A stretch of DNA of 64,000 nt, taken from Alitabrizicola rongguiensis (GTDB lineage Bacteria > Pseudomonadota > Alphaproteobacteria > Rhodobacterales > Rhodobacteraceae). Location: the NCBI RefSeq assembly GCF_021491355.1, contig NZ_JAKENF010000004.1, forward strand, positions 124,001 through 188,000, written 5' to 3'. The translations under genes were made by a program, and so were the position numbers. Shown here one piece after another: positions 28,846 through 37,745 of the stretch. Position 1 is the first letter of the stretch; each line of letters starts with the position of its first letter. The notes under the pieces were generated by a model, which had not been told where the DNA came from, did not search any database, and worked only from the letters and a program-made list of their open reading frames with translations.

Positions 28846-30552
28846 ATGACCATCTCGAACCTGACTCCGATACCGGAGCTCTATGTCTCCCCCGAGTCCG
28901 CCCAGAAACTGAAGATCGAGGCCGGCAACCTGCCGTCCTGGGATCTGACTCCGCGCCAGATCTGCGACCTTGAACTCTTGATGAACGGCGGCTTCCACCC
29001 GTTGAAGGGGTTCCAATCCGAAGCCGATTACAATGGCGTGGTCGAGACCATGCGCACCGCCGACGGCACGCTATGGCCGATCCCGGTGACGCTGGACGTG
29101 AACCAGGCCTTTGCCGACAAGGTCGAACCGGGCCAGGACATCGCCCTGCGCGACCAGGAAGGCGTCATCCTCGCCATCCTGTCGATCACGGACAAGTGGA
29201 CTCCGAACAAGGCCAACGAGGCGGAGAAGGTGTTCGGCGCCGATGACCTCGCCCATCCGGCAGTCAATTATCTGCACAACGTTGCCGGACCCGTTTATCT
29301 CGGAGGCCCGGTGACCGGCATCCAGCAGCCGATCCACTATGACTTCCGCGGCCGCCGCGACACGCCGAACGAACTCCGCGCCTATTTCCGCAAGCTTGGC
29401 TGGAAACGCATCGTCGCCTTCCAGACCCGCAACCCTCTGCACCGCGCGCACCAAGAGTTGACCTTCCGCGCCGCAAAGGAAGCTCAGGCCAACCTGCTCA
29501 TCCATCCGGTCGTCGGCATGACCAAGCCGGGCGATGTGGACCACTTCACCCGCGTGCGTTGCTACGAAGCGGTGCTGGACAAGTACCCGGCAGCCACCAC
29601 GCACCTGTCGCTCCTGAACCTTGCGATGCGCATGGGCGGCCCGCGCGAGGCGGTCTGGCATGCGATCATCCGCAAGAACCACGGCCTGACCCATTTCATC
29701 GTTGGCCGCGACCATGCCGGACCCGGCAAGAACAGCCAGGGCAAGGACTTCTACGACCCCTATGCCGCGCAGGAACTGGTCGCCAAGCACCAGGACGAGA
29801 TCGGCATCGAGATGGTCGACTTCAAGCAGATGGTCTACGTGCAGGAGAAGGCCCAGTACTATCCTGTCGACGAGGTGCCGGAAGGCTCGACCGTGCTCGA
29901 CATCTCGGGCACCGAGCTCCGCCGCCGCCTGCGTGAAGGGCTCGACATCCCCGACTGGTTCTCCTTCCCCGAGGTCGTGACCCAGCTGCGCCGCACATCA
30001 CCGCCGCGCGACAAGCAGGGCTTTACCGTCTTCTTCACCGGCCTGTCGGGCTCGGGCAAGTCAACGATCGCCAACGCCCTGATGGTCAAGCTGATGGAGA
30101 TGGGCGGCCGCCCGGTGACGCTGCTCGACGGTGACGTGGTTCGCAAGCACCTGTCCTCGGAGCTTGGCTTCTCCAAGGAGCACCGCGACATCAACATCCG
30201 CCGCATCGGCTATGTCGCCTCCGAGATCACCAAGAACGGCGGCATCGCCATCTGCGCTCCGATTGCCCCCTATACAGCGACCCGCCGCGCCGTCCGCGAG
30301 ATGATCGAGGCCTTCGGGGCCTTCGTCGAGGTCCATGTCGCGACAAGCATCGACGAATGCGAACGGCGTGACCGCAAGGGCCTCTACAAGCTGGCCCGCG
30401 AAGGCAAGATCAAGGAGTTCACCGGGATTTCCGACCCCTACGAAGCTCCGGAGAATCCCGAACTGCGGGTCGAGACCGAGGGCTCGGATGTCGACAGCTG
30501 CGCGCATCAGGTTCTGCTGAAGCTCGAGCAGATGGGCCTCATCCGCGCCTGA
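28846..30552 (+). CDS. Bifunctional sulfate adenylyltransferase / adenylylsulfate kinase
   Basis: The 568-residue fusion makes APS from sulfate and ATP, then PAPS. Residues 1-385 form a Sat-type ATP sulfurylase with QTRNPLHRAHQELT near residue 194 and VGRDHAGPG. From about residue 392 follows APS kinase with the P-loop FFTGLSGSGKSTIA and LLDGDVVRKHLSSELGFSK. It serves assimilation of sulfate and provides PAPS for sulfotransferases. The unfused CysD/CysN system is not nearby. The ribosome-binding site is modest (AAGGG 9 bases upstream). Confidence 0.95.
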   Translation: MTISNLTPIPELYVSPESAQKLKIEAGNLPSWDLTPRQICDLELLMNGGFHPLKGFQSEADYNGVVETMRTADGTLWPIPVTLDVNQAFADKVEPGQDIALRDQEGVILAILSITDKWTPNKANEAEKVFGADDLAHPAVNYLHNVAGPVYLGGPVTGIQQPIHYDFRGRRDTPNELRAYFRKLGWKRIVAFQTRNPLHRAHQELTFRAAKEAQANLLIHPVVGMTKPGDVDHFTRVRCYEAVLDKYPAATTHLSLLNLAMRMGGPREAVWHAIIRKNHGLTHFIVGRDHAGPGKNSQGKDFYDPYAAQELVAKHQDEIGIEMVDFKQMVYVQEKAQYYPVDEVPEGSTVLDISGTELRRRLREGLDIPDWFSFPEVVTQLRRTSPPRDKQGFTVFFTGLSGSGKSTIANALMVKLMEMGGRPVTLLDGDVVRKHLSSELGFSKEHRDINIRRIGYVASEITKNGGIAICAPIAPYTATRRAVREMIEAFGAFVEVHVATSIDECERRDRKGLYKLAREGKIKEFTGISDPYEAPENPELRVETEGSDVDSCAHQVLLKLEQMGLIRA

Positions 30553-30570
30553 CGCGAATTCAAGCACACA

Positions 30571-30598
30571 AAAGGGCCGGTCATGCGACCGGCCCTTT
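30571..30598. terminator. Terminator after the sulfurylase/kinase gene
   Basis: AAAGGGCCGGTC (30571-30582) and GACCGGCCCTTT (30587-30598) form a perfect 12-bp stem with loop ATGC. T-rich sequence at the 3' arm and A-rich sequence before it allow function on both strands, so it can also end the convergent DUF1150 transcript. Confidence 0.85.
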
Positions 30599-30620
30599 CT
30601 GACTGGCGAAGACTTCAACT

Positions 30621-30851
30621 TCAATGCGCGTTGACGGGTGCCAGATCGTGCTGGCGCGCCAGAAGGAAAGCGAGACTGCGGTCGCGCACCAGCGCCACCC
30701 GCTCGCCATCCGGCCGATTGACCGAATAGAGCGTCTCAACACCGCCCAATTGCGCCCTGATTTCATCCGGCAGTTCCGCTGCCGAAACGGGCCGGATGTA
30801 GACGATCCGCTCGCCTTCTTCCTCGGGAAAACCTTCGAACTTCGTATCCAT
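30621..30851 (-). CDS. DUF1150 family protein
   Basis: The 76-residue acidic protein ([20 protein letters not shown]) matches DUF1150, a small alphaproteobacterial family of unknown function that is typically found next to hsp20. It starts 11 bases after the hsp20 stop and should share its heat-controlled transcript. No membrane segment is visible. Confidence 0.85.
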   Translation of the reverse strand: MDTKFEGFPEEEGERIVYIRPVSAAELPDEIRAQLGGVETLYSVNRPDGERVALVRDRSLAFLLARQHDLAPVNAH

Positions 30852-30862
30852 ATGCCTGCTCC

Positions 30863-31276
30863 TTATCCCCGACCGATCCTGATCGTCTGCACCACAGGTT
30901 CCGGCGCCGAGCGGCGCAGGTCGATGTGCAGCAGCCCGTTTTCCATCGTCGCCGCCGCCACCTCGACACCTTCGGCCAGCACAAAGCTGCGCTGGAAGGC
31001 ACGGGCGGCGATACCGCGATGCAGGAACACCCTCTGTCCTTCCTCCTCGGCCTGACGGCCGCGCACGACCAGTTGCCGATCTTCGACCGTGATCGAAAGA
31101 TCCTCCTCGCGGAAACCCGCGACGGCCAGCGTGATGCGATAGGCGTTCTCCGCAACCGCCTCGATGTTAAAGGGAGGATAGCCTTCTCCCGCGGTCTTCG
31201 CGGTACGCTCAACCAGCCGTTCCAGCTGCTCGAACCCAAGAAGGTAGGGGTGGGCCCCAAAGCTCAGTTTCGTCAT
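30863..31276 (-). CDS. Hsp20 family small heat shock protein
   Basis: The 137-residue chaperone contains the alpha-crystallin domain from about residue 34 ([20 protein letters not shown], then [20 protein letters not shown]) to ENGLLHIDL. It would hold unfolding proteins in the cytosol during heat. The start [14 protein letters not shown] at 31276 follows AAGGA 8 bases upstream. That site lies inside a hairpin typical of ROSE thermometers. The C-terminal I-x-I-type contact may be TIRIGRG. Confidence 0.93.
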   Translation of the reverse strand: MTKLSFGAHPYLLGFEQLERLVERTAKTAGEGYPPFNIEAVAENAYRITLAVAGFREEDLSITVEDRQLVVRGRQAEEEGQRVFLHRGIAARAFQRSFVLAEGVEVAAATMENGLLHIDLRRSAPEPVVQTIRIGRG

Positions 31277-31281
31277 CCGGG

Positions 31282-31335
31282 ATGTCCTTGGACTAAGCGA
31301 CATACGATGGGACGCCCCCGGGTCGGGCAACGTCC
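31282..31335 (-). promoter_or_regulatory. ROSE-like RNA thermometer in the hsp20 5' leader
   Basis: In the minus-strand transcript, AUGUC-G-CU (31303-31296) pairs with AGGACAU (31288-31282) across the loop UAGUCCA, leaving one unpaired G. UCGCU fits the UYGCU signature of ROSE elements, and it pairs with AGGA of the ribosome-binding site of hsp20. A second stem lies upstream: GGACG and CGTCC (31310-31335). Both features are read directly. The thermometer function is inferred. Confidence 0.75.
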
Positions 31336-31469
31336 TGAGAGCAAATATGGGGCGGGGCGACGGGTTGCACAAGAGCCCGGAAATACCCAGATTTCTTTCC
31401 TCAACTCTGCCAATGACGCTATAGTCCGCCCATCCGGCATCCTGCGACTCAACAGCCGAGCAAGAAGAA

Positions 31470-31688
31470 ATGAACGCGCCCACCGAACTCGATTTCGAGG
31501 AAATGCTCCGCATCAAGCTGGAGGTCCTTCGTCGCGAGCACCGGGATCTCGACGATGCCATTCATGCGCTGGCTTCCAGCGGTCGTGGCGACCAGTTGAC
31601 GCTGCAGCGGCTCAAGAAACAGAAACTGGCACTCAAGGATCAGATCGTGAAGATCCAGGATCAGCTGATCCCCGACATCATCGCCTGA
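31470..31688 (+). CDS. DUF465 domain protein (YdcH family)
   Basis: The 72-residue protein ([20 protein letters not shown]) is one helical hairpin, with the DUF465 pattern [15 protein letters not shown] and [19 protein letters not shown]. The family is widespread, and its function is not established. It diverges from hsp20 and precedes purE by 131 bases. Confidence 0.88.
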   Translation: MNAPTELDFEEMLRIKLEVLRREHRDLDDAIHALASSGRGDQLTLQRLKKQKLALKDQIVKIQDQLIPDIIA

Positions 31689-31819
31689 CGCCCCGATTTT
31701 TCCACGAAAGATCAGAATTTTCGCAGAAAATTCGCCGCAGCTTCGCAGAGGTGGGGTCCGCAACCTTGCCCCTAGGTCCCCCGCCGCTATATTGCGCGCC
31801 TCTTGAACCGGAGGCGCGC

Positions 31820-32305
31820 ATGGCCGTGGACGTGGGAATCATCATGGGAAGCCAGTCCGACTGGCCGACGATGAAGGAAGCTGCCCTGATCCTCGACGAA
31901 CTTGGTGTGTCCTACGAGACGAAGATCGTATCCGCCCACCGCACGCCCGACCGGCTGTGGGCCTACGGCAAGACGGCGGCCGAACGCGGGCTTAAGGTCA
32001 TCATCGCCGGCGCGGGCGGCGCGGCCCACTTGCCGGGCATGATGGCCTCCAAGACCCGGATTCCGGTGATTGGCGTGCCGGTCCAGACAAAGGCTCTGTC
32101 CGGCGTGGACAGCCTTTATTCCATCGTGCAGATGCCGAAGGGATACCCTGTCGCGACCATGGCGATCGGCGCCGCCGGTGCGGCCAATGCGGGCCTTCTC
32201 GCCGCCGGCGTCCTCGCGGTCAGCGATTCCGCACTCGCCACCAGGCTCGATGCCTGGCGCGAGGCGCTTTCGGCCTCGATCCCCGAGGAACCGAAGGATG
32301 ACTGA
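31820..32305 (+). CDS. purE: N5-carboxyaminoimidazole ribonucleotide mutase
   Basis: The 161-residue enzyme converts N5-CAIR to CAIR in purine synthesis. [16 protein letters not shown] is the phosphate-binding start, SAHRTPDRL holds the catalytic His, and [12 protein letters not shown] completes the active site. The start follows GGAGGCGCGC. It overlaps purK by 8 bases, so the two are coupled. Its product partner is encoded next. Confidence 0.96.
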   Translation: MAVDVGIIMGSQSDWPTMKEAALILDELGVSYETKIVSAHRTPDRLWAYGKTAAERGLKVIIAGAGGAAHLPGMMASKTRIPVIGVPVQTKALSGVDSLYSIVQMPKGYPVATMAIGAAGAANAGLLAAGVLAVSDSALATRLDAWREALSASIPEEPKDD

Positions 32306-33368
32306 GGCGCTCCCCTCCGGTTCGACCATCGGCATCCTCGGTGGTGGCCAGCTTGGTCGGATGCTCTCGGTCGCTGCCGCCCGACTGGGCTTCCGCACCC
32401 ATATCTACGAACCCGCCGCCATGCCGCCCGCTGGCGACGTGGCGCACTACGTCACCACGGCATCCTACGAGGACGAGGCCGCGCTGAGAGCCTTTGCCGA
32501 GGCCATCGATGTCGTGACCTACGAATTCGAGAACGTACCGACATCGGCGCTTGATCTGATAGAGGCGCGCCGGCCGATCCGCCCGAACCGCCGGGCGCTG
32601 GCGATAAGCCAGGACCGTATTGCCGAGAAGGATTTCCTGACGTCCATCGGCCTGGCGACCGCGCCCTATCGTGCCGTGTCCGACATGGCCTCGCTGGAAT
32701 CCGCCATCGCGGCCATCGGTACGCCGTCGATCCTCAAGACCACCCGCCTTGGCTATGACGGCAAGGGCCAGGCGCGGCTGATGTCGCCAGTGGACGCTGC
32801 CAAGGCTCTGGACGCAATGAACGGCGCAGAGGCGGTACTCGAGGGCTTCGTGTCGTTCAGCCACGAGGTTTCGGTGATCGCCGCGCGTGGGCTTGACGGT
32901 TCGGTTGCCTGTTTCGATCCGGGCGAGAACGTGCATCGTGACGGAATCCTGCGCACCACCACGGTGCCCGCCCGCCTGTCGCCGAACCAGCGCAGCGACG
33001 CGATTCTGATCGCTGCCCGAATCCTCAACGCGCTCGACTATGTCGGCGTCCTTGGTGTGGAGTTGTTCGTGACGGCTGGGGGCCTGATCGTGAACGAGAT
33101 CGCCCCCCGCGTGCACAACTCCGGCCACTGGACACAGAATGGCTGCGCGGTCGACCAGTTCGAACAGCATATCCGCGCGATAGCCGGCTGGCCGCTTGGC
33201 GACGGGGCCCGTTATGCCGACGTGGTGATGGAGAACCTGATCGGTGACGACATCCTGCGCGTCCCCGGACTTGCGAAGGATGCAGACACGGCGCTGCACC
33301 TCTATGGCAAGGGCGCGCCGCGCCCGGGTCGCAAGATGGGGCACGTGAACCGGGTGACCCGCCGCTAG
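32298..33368 (+). CDS. purK: 5-(carboxyamino)imidazole ribonucleotide synthase
   Basis: The 356-residue ATP-grasp enzyme makes N5-CAIR from AIR, bicarbonate and [19 protein letters not shown] binds the substrate phosphate, [14 protein letters not shown] is in the ATP-binding lid, and [14 protein letters not shown] is the metal and carboxylate site. The start lies within the end of purE. The C-terminus ([20 protein letters not shown]) is complete. Confidence 0.96.
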   Translation: MTEALPSGSTIGILGGGQLGRMLSVAAARLGFRTHIYEPAAMPPAGDVAHYVTTASYEDEAALRAFAEAIDVVTYEFENVPTSALDLIEARRPIRPNRRALAISQDRIAEKDFLTSIGLATAPYRAVSDMASLESAIAAIGTPSILKTTRLGYDGKGQARLMSPVDAAKALDAMNGAEAVLEGFVSFSHEVSVIAARGLDGSVACFDPGENVHRDGILRTTTVPARLSPNQRSDAILIAARILNALDYVGVLGVELFVTAGGLIVNEIAPRVHNSGHWTQNGCAVDQFEQHIRAIAGWPLGDGARYADVVMENLIGDDILRVPGLAKDADTALHLYGKGAPRPGRKMGHVNRVTRR

Positions 33369-33400
33369 CTGTTGGGCGAGCAGGGGCAAGCACCTGCCCG

Positions 33401-34147
33401 TCATGGCCCCTCTGGCGGCTTGGTCGTTGTGCCCAGTATTCCTGCGGCTGTCCGCAGACTCATGTCATGCTCGAAGGCTCCAGTCTGAAGGAACCGGATG
33501 GTCTGCGCGATGACGACAGGGCTCAGCATGATGAAGGTATGGGTCACGGGCAGAACGATGTGATCGGTCATACCGGCGATGCGGGTGCTTGCGACCGACA
33601 CCTTGCCGTCGTCGGCGCCCGGGATGATGCCGGAATAGATCGGGTTGATCGACCGATCTCCGGCAATGACGCCCAGTTCGAAATCTGGCAGCGGCAGCGA
33701 CAGCGGAACCGACCCCTTGCCCGTTCCCAACTCGAGCCCGGCGGGGCCGTTGACCCATTCGAAGGCGGCGATCGAGCCCAGACTGTCAACAAGCTCCGAT
33801 CCCTGGTTTGGCGGAGCCAGCATGACGACACGCCCCATATTGGCCGGCCTGTGTTGCGCCAGCCAGATCCGCGCGAGGATCCCGCCCATCGAATGGGTGA
33901 CGAAGTTGACCCGCTCGCCGCCGCATTGCTGAACAGCCGGGCCGACATACCGCCCGGCCAGTTGCTCGACCGGTTCCTCGGTCGAGGGATAATCCACATT
34001 GATGACCCGGTAGCCTTGCTCCTCGAGCGCGAGCTTCATCGCCAGAAGCGACGACGACGTGCGCGCAAGTCCGTGCAACAGGATCACGCACTCCGCACGC
34101 GCTGGCAGAGCAAGAAGGACGGTCAGAAGGAACAGAAGCATGCGCAT
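33401..34147 (-). CDS. Secreted alpha/beta hydrolase, lipase-like
   Basis: The 248-residue precursor starts [18 protein letters not shown], a signal peptide. An earlier ATG at 34183 would add 12 polar residues before it. [15 protein letters not shown] forms the oxyanion region and [11 protein letters not shown] the nucleophile elbow. The catalytic Asp is probably in the GADDGKVSV segment and the His in LPVTHTFIM, as in PGAP1/LipA-like lipases. It should act in the periplasm. The substrate is unknown. Confidence 0.85.
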   Translation of the reverse strand: MRMLLFLLTVLLALPARAECVILLHGLARTSSSLLAMKLALEEQGYRVINVDYPSTEEPVEQLAGRYVGPAVQQCGGERVNFVTHSMGGILARIWLAQHRPANMGRVVMLAPPNQGSELVDSLGSIAAFEWVNGPAGLELGTGKGSVPLSLPLPDFELGVIAGDRSINPIYSGIIPGADDGKVSVASTRIAGMTDHIVLPVTHTFIMLSPVVIAQTIRFLQTGAFEHDMSLRTAAGILGTTTKPPEGP

Positions 34148-34211
34148 GGCGTTGAGCCTATCCGAATGCTGCGGCATGGACAAATGAACGCCCGCGCGCC
34201 AACCTTATAGG

Positions 34212-34664
34212 ATGAGCCACCGTACGCCCCGCCTGGCCGTTCGCGCGCTGATCCTGCACGAGGATCGGCTGCTTCTGGTCAACGCCTATGCGGGCCGCCG
34301 CTCCGACCTCTGGTGCGCGCCGGGGGGTGGTGCGCAGCCGGGCACCTCGCTTCCCGACAACCTGATCCGCGAAGTGCACGAGGAATGCGGCCTCACCGTC
34401 TCGGTCGGCGAGCCGGTTCTGGTCAACGAGTTCCACGATCCGGCCTCGGGGTTTCATCAGGCCGATATCTATTTCCGTTGCTCCATCATCGGCGGCTCCC
34501 TGTCCGACGCCTGGCGCGACCCAGAGCGCGTCGTGCATTCCCGCCGCTTCTTCTCGCGGGAAGAGCTTTCGTCAGGTGCCATCCGCTTCAAGCCCGACAG
34601 CCTGCCCGCCGCTGCCTGGGGCGGGACGATGCTCTACGACCCGTTGGAGCCGATCGTCCGATGA
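34212..34664 (+). CDS. NUDIX hydrolase
   Basis: The 150-residue protein has a Nudix box, GGAQPGT-SLPDNLI-REVHEECGL (residues 39-61). REVHEECGL is complete and binds the metal, but the first conserved Glu of the box is replaced by Thr. It would hydrolyse a nucleoside diphosphate linked to X. It overlaps the Gre-like gene by 4 bases (ATGA) and starts a three-gene unit with it and the GNAT gene. Confidence 0.88.
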   Translation: MSHRTPRLAVRALILHEDRLLLVNAYAGRRSDLWCAPGGGAQPGTSLPDNLIREVHEECGLTVSVGEPVLVNEFHDPASGFHQADIYFRCSIIGGSLSDAWRDPERVVHSRRFFSREELSSGAIRFKPDSLPAAAWGGTMLYDPLEPIVR

Positions 34665-35161
34665 GCCGTGCCTTCGTGAAGGAGGGCTCGGGCGAGCTTG
34701 ACCCGCTGCCCGATTTGCCGATCTCTCCCCATCCGAATTATGTCACCCCGCGCGGCCTTGCGTCGTTGCAGGCGCGGCTTGCCGCAACCCAAACCGAACT
34801 CGCCCGCCTGCGCGCGCGGCCCGACCGGCTCGACAAGTTGCCGGAAGCCGCAGCCGAGCGCGACATCCGCTATCTCGAGGCGCGCCTGCGTTCGGCGATT
34901 CCGGTCGAACCGCCCGCCGCGCCTCAGGAAGTGGCCTTCGCCACCCGCGTCACCGTTGCGGACGAGGCGGGGACCGAAACCAGTTACGAGATCGTGGGCG
35001 AGGATGAGGCCGATCCAGCACAGGGACGCATCGCCCCTCATGCCCCCCTTGCCCGCAACCTGATCGGCGCGCGGATCGGCGATACGGTTTTCTGGACGCG
35101 CCCGGCCGGCAGGACCGAGCTCGAGATCCTGGCCATTTCGCCCGTCGAAACCGGCCCATGA
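34661..35161 (+). CDS. GreA/GreB family transcript elongation factor-like protein
   Basis: The 166-residue protein has a coiled-coil N-terminal part (PNYVTPRGLASLQARLA) and a Gre-type C-terminal domain (YEIVGEDEADPAQGRIAPHA, then PLARNLIGARIGDTV). The start resembles GreB (MSRAFVKE). The tip sequence that carries the acidic catalytic residues in GreA/GreB (GDxSENA) is not visible. The hairpin has DKLPEAAAERDIRYLEARL. It may bind RNA polymerase without stimulating RNA cleavage, which is an inference. Confidence 0.82.
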   Translation: MSRAFVKEGSGELDPLPDLPISPHPNYVTPRGLASLQARLAATQTELARLRARPDRLDKLPEAAAERDIRYLEARLRSAIPVEPPAAPQEVAFATRVTVADEAGTETSYEIVGEDEADPAQGRIAPHAPLARNLIGARIGDTVFWTRPAGRTELEILAISPVETGP

Positions 35162-35652
35162 TCCTGCGCCAGCTTTCCCCCGATACCGATCGTGCCCTTG
35201 TCGCGGCCCTCTATGCCGAGGCTGCCGATTATGTGGCGATCGAACGCGATGCCGAGCCCGGGCCAGAACTGACCGATGAGTATTTCGCCGATGCCCCGCC
35301 CGGCATCGACCCGGCAACATCGTTCCGTCTTGGCGCGCTTGACGGGGAGGGAAGCCTGCTCGGCCTGATCGAGCAATCCTTCGGCTACCCGACGGACGAA
35401 GATTCCTATCTTGGCCTGATGCTCCTGGCCCCCCGCGCCCGAGGGCGTGGACTCGGCCGCATTCTACTCGAAGAGGCAGAAGCCGAAGCGCGCCGTCGCG
35501 GGAAACGCCGTCTCTACCTCGCCGTGCTCGATGCCAACCCCCGCGGTCGTGCCTTCTGGGAACGCGAGGGGTTCATCCTCCACGAGGGAGGGCGCAGCGT
35601 CACGCTTGGCGAAAAGACCCAGACGGCCTCGCGGATGGTGAAGGATCTTTGA
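35158..35652 (+). CDS. GNAT family N-acetyltransferase
   Basis: The 164-residue protein carries the acetyl-CoA-binding motif A: LMLLAPRARGRGLGRILLEE (R-G-R-G-L-G) near residue 85, followed by VLDANPRGRAFWEREGF, typical of motif B. It overlaps the Gre-like gene by 4 bases. The acetyl acceptor is unknown. Confidence 0.88.
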   Translation: MILRQLSPDTDRALVAALYAEAADYVAIERDAEPGPELTDEYFADAPPGIDPATSFRLGALDGEGSLLGLIEQSFGYPTDEDSYLGLMLLAPRARGRGLGRILLEEAEAEARRRGKRRLYLAVLDANPRGRAFWEREGFILHEGGRSVTLGEKTQTASRMVKDL

Positions 35653-35661
35653 CCAATCCTT

Positions 35662-36504
35662 TCAGACGCGCCGGCCAGTCAGGGCCAGCGCCACGCCGCC
35701 CAGCACCATCGCCGCGGCCAGCAGAAACACCGGCCCTGGCCCTTCGTGCAAAAGCGCCAGCCCGCCGGTCGCAGCGATCAGCGGCACCGTCAGTTGCGCA
35801 ACCGCGGCCCTGCTGGCCCCGAGCCGGGGCAGAAGCCGGTACCAGAGCGCATAGCCGAGCCCGGAAGTGACCGCACCGGACAGCAAGGCCAACGCGATCC
35901 CCGTCCTGTCTGCCGTCAGCACGATACCGGGCCAGACCGCCACCAGCCCGGAAAACCCTATGGCCGCCAGGACAAAGCTGGCTCCTGTGTCGGCAACCGG
36001 ATCCCGGCTGCCGCTCCCAAGCAGCGAGTAGATCCCCCAGCCCACAGCCGCGCCCGCCATCGAACCCGCCGCTGGCAGCGGGATCGCGCCCGCACGTCCC
36101 GGCGCCAGCAGAACGATCAGCCCGAGAAAGGCCAACCCCGCCCCCAGCCAACGCCGCGCCGGAATGGGCTCTCCTCCCCAGAGCGCCCCGCAGAACATGG
36201 TGATCTGCACCCCTCCGAACAGGATCAGCGCCCCGCTGCCGGCATCGATCGAACGGTAGGCAAGGGAAAATCCCGCCATGTAGGCCAGCAGCGCCAGCGC
36301 GCGACCCGGACGATCCCTTTCCCCGAGGGCCAGGCGAGACCCACCGAACCAGACAAGCGCCGAAAGAAGCGCAGCACCGGACCAGAGCCGCAGAAGCGCG
36401 AACATCGCAGCGCTCGTGTGGTCGCCCCCGACCGCCGCGCGGTTGATGACGGAGTTCGCGGCAAAGGCCGTCATTGTAAGGGCGGCGAGCAGGAATAGCT
36501 TCAT
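35662..36504 (-). CDS. EamA/DMT family transporter
   Basis: The 280-residue inner-membrane protein has about ten hydrophobic helices in two EamA repeats (about 5-130 and 145-275). It starts MKLFLLAALTMTAFAANSVI. Members export amino acids or other small metabolites. No substrate can be read. It converges with the GNAT gene. Confidence 0.88.
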   Translation of the reverse strand: MKLFLLAALTMTAFAANSVINRAAVGGDHTSAAMFALLRLWSGAALLSALVWFGGSRLALGERDRPGRALALLAYMAGFSLAYRSIDAGSGALILFGGVQITMFCGALWGGEPIPARRWLGAGLAFLGLIVLLAPGRAGAIPLPAAGSMAGAAVGWGIYSLLGSGSRDPVADTGASFVLAAIGFSGLVAVWPGIVLTADRTGIALALLSGAVTSGLGYALWYRLLPRLGASRAAVAQLTVPLIAATGGLALLHEGPGPVFLLAAAMVLGGVALALTGRRV

Positions 36505-36548
36505 GGGCTACTCTAACACGCCTTGCCGTATGTCCCTAGGTTTACGCT

Positions 36549-36917
36549 TCAAGCTGCGGCCGGGATCTCGTCGAGGTTGCGATAGACCGGAATGCCCCGC
36601 GCCTCGGCGATGCGCACATCGTTGTCCGCACCAGAACTCGCCCCCGGCAATCTCAGCACCGCATCGCAATGCTGCAGCAGGCGGTGCGCGGCAGGGTGCA
36701 TCACCCGGTCATAAAGCGCATCGCCAACGGCACCGCCGCCCGCCCCGTGCAGAACCGGCAATGCTACCCATTCGCCGATCATCGGCACATGCCCTTTCTC
36801 GAAGATCGGCCAGGCCGCTTCTTCCAGCCGCTTCAGGTTTGCGGCCATCCGCGCCGGGTCATCGCCGGTTCCCGAGCGGTAGGGTCCGGCGATCAGGATC
36901 ATCATTGGTCTGGTCAT
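36549..36917 (-). CDS. DUF4406-like / nucleoside 2-deoxyribosyltransferase-like protein
   Basis: The 122-residue protein starts MTRPMMILIAGPYRSGTGDD behind AAAGGAG (7 bases from the ATG). IAGPYRSG, the segment RLLQHCDAVLRLPGASSGAD and AEARGIPVYRNLDE match the DUF4406/nucleoside deoxyribosyltransferase-like fold. That family cleaves or transfers deoxyribose bonds. Activity of this short form is unproven. It diverges from a DeoR regulator that may control it. Confidence 0.75.
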   Translation of the reverse strand: MTRPMMILIAGPYRSGTGDDPARMAANLKRLEEAAWPIFEKGHVPMIGEWVALPVLHGAGGGAVGDALYDRVMHPAAHRLLQHCDAVLRLPGASSGADNDVRIAEARGIPVYRNLDEIPAAA

Positions 36918-36963
36918 GGCAGTCTCCTTTGTCATCACCCCCCTAGCAAACCCGACTGATTCA

Positions 36964-36993
36964 TGCAATCTCGTGCAATCTCGTGTAATCATG
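36964..36993. promoter_or_regulatory. Three tandem 10-bp repeats, probable operator of the DeoR regulator
   Basis: TGCAATCTCG is repeated exactly (36964-36973, 36974-36983), and a third copy follows with changes (TGTAATCATG, 36984-36993). The spacing is one helical turn. The repeats lie between the two divergent genes, starting 8 bases before the regulator ATG. They could bind the DeoR-type protein on one face of DNA. Confidence 0.6.
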
Positions 36994-37001
36994 GTTGTGG
37001 A

Positions 37002-37745
37002 ATGCTGACTGCGCAACGCAAGGCCCTCCTGCTCTCCCGCCTCGCCGCTGAGGGTCGGCTCGTCGCCGCCACGCTCGCAGCCGAGCTGGGCCTGTCCGAA
37101 GACACGATCCGTCGCGACCTGCGCGAACTGGCCGCCGAGGGAAAGTTGCTGCGCGTCCATGGCGGCGCTCTGCCGCTGTCGCCGACGCACCGTCCGCTGG
37201 CAGACCGGCGTAGCATGGCGGTCGGCGAAAAGCGTCGCCTTGCCGCAACTGCAGCAAGGTTGATCCGGCCCGGGCAGGTGGTCATTCTCGACGGCGGGAC
37301 CACCCATCTGGAACTCGTCCACATCCTTCCCGCCGATCTTCGCGCGACGATCGTCACGCACAGCCCGACCATCGCCGCTGCGCTGGAGCCTTTCCCTGAC
37401 ATCGAAGTGATCCTGATCGGCGGTCGCCTTTTCCGCCATTCGATGGTCGCGGTCGGTGCTGTCGCCGCCGAGGGCTTCGCACAAATCCATGCCGACCTCT
37501 GCCTGCTTGGTGTCACCGGTCTCCACCCCGAGAGGGGTCTGACCACCGGCGATGACGAAGAAGCGGCAATCAAACGCCGGATGATGGCGCAGGCCGGCGA
37601 AACCGTGGTGCTCGCCACGTCCGACAAGCTTGGCGCCTCCTCCCCTTTTGCCATCGCACCCCTTGGCGCAGTCGGAACGCTGGTGGTCCCGAAGGAGGCG
37701 CGGCTCGACGGCTGGCCTGACGGCCCGGCGATCCTCCGCGCCTGA
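37002..37745 (+). CDS. DeoR/GlpR family transcriptional regulator
   Basis: The 247-residue protein has the DeoR HTH (AERLVAATLAAELGLSEDTI-like region at residues 13-35 followed by RRDLRELAAEGKLLRVHGGA) and a DeoR sugar-phosphate-binding domain with LDGGTTHLEL and LGVTGLHPERGLTTGDDEEA. Such proteins are inactivated by phosphorylated sugars. The start at 37002 (MLTAQRKALLLSRL) is chosen because it aligns with the usual DeoR N-terminus. Upstream residues are not typical. Its gene is beside a nucleoside-type enzyme. Confidence 0.9.
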   Translation: MLTAQRKALLLSRLAAEGRLVAATLAAELGLSEDTIRRDLRELAAEGKLLRVHGGALPLSPTHRPLADRRSMAVGEKRRLAATAARLIRPGQVVILDGGTTHLELVHILPADLRATIVTHSPTIAAALEPFPDIEVILIGGRLFRHSMVAVGAVAAEGFAQIHADLCLLGVTGLHPERGLTTGDDEEAAIKRRMMAQAGETVVLATSDKLGASSPFAIAPLGAVGTLVVPKEARLDGWPDGPAILRA

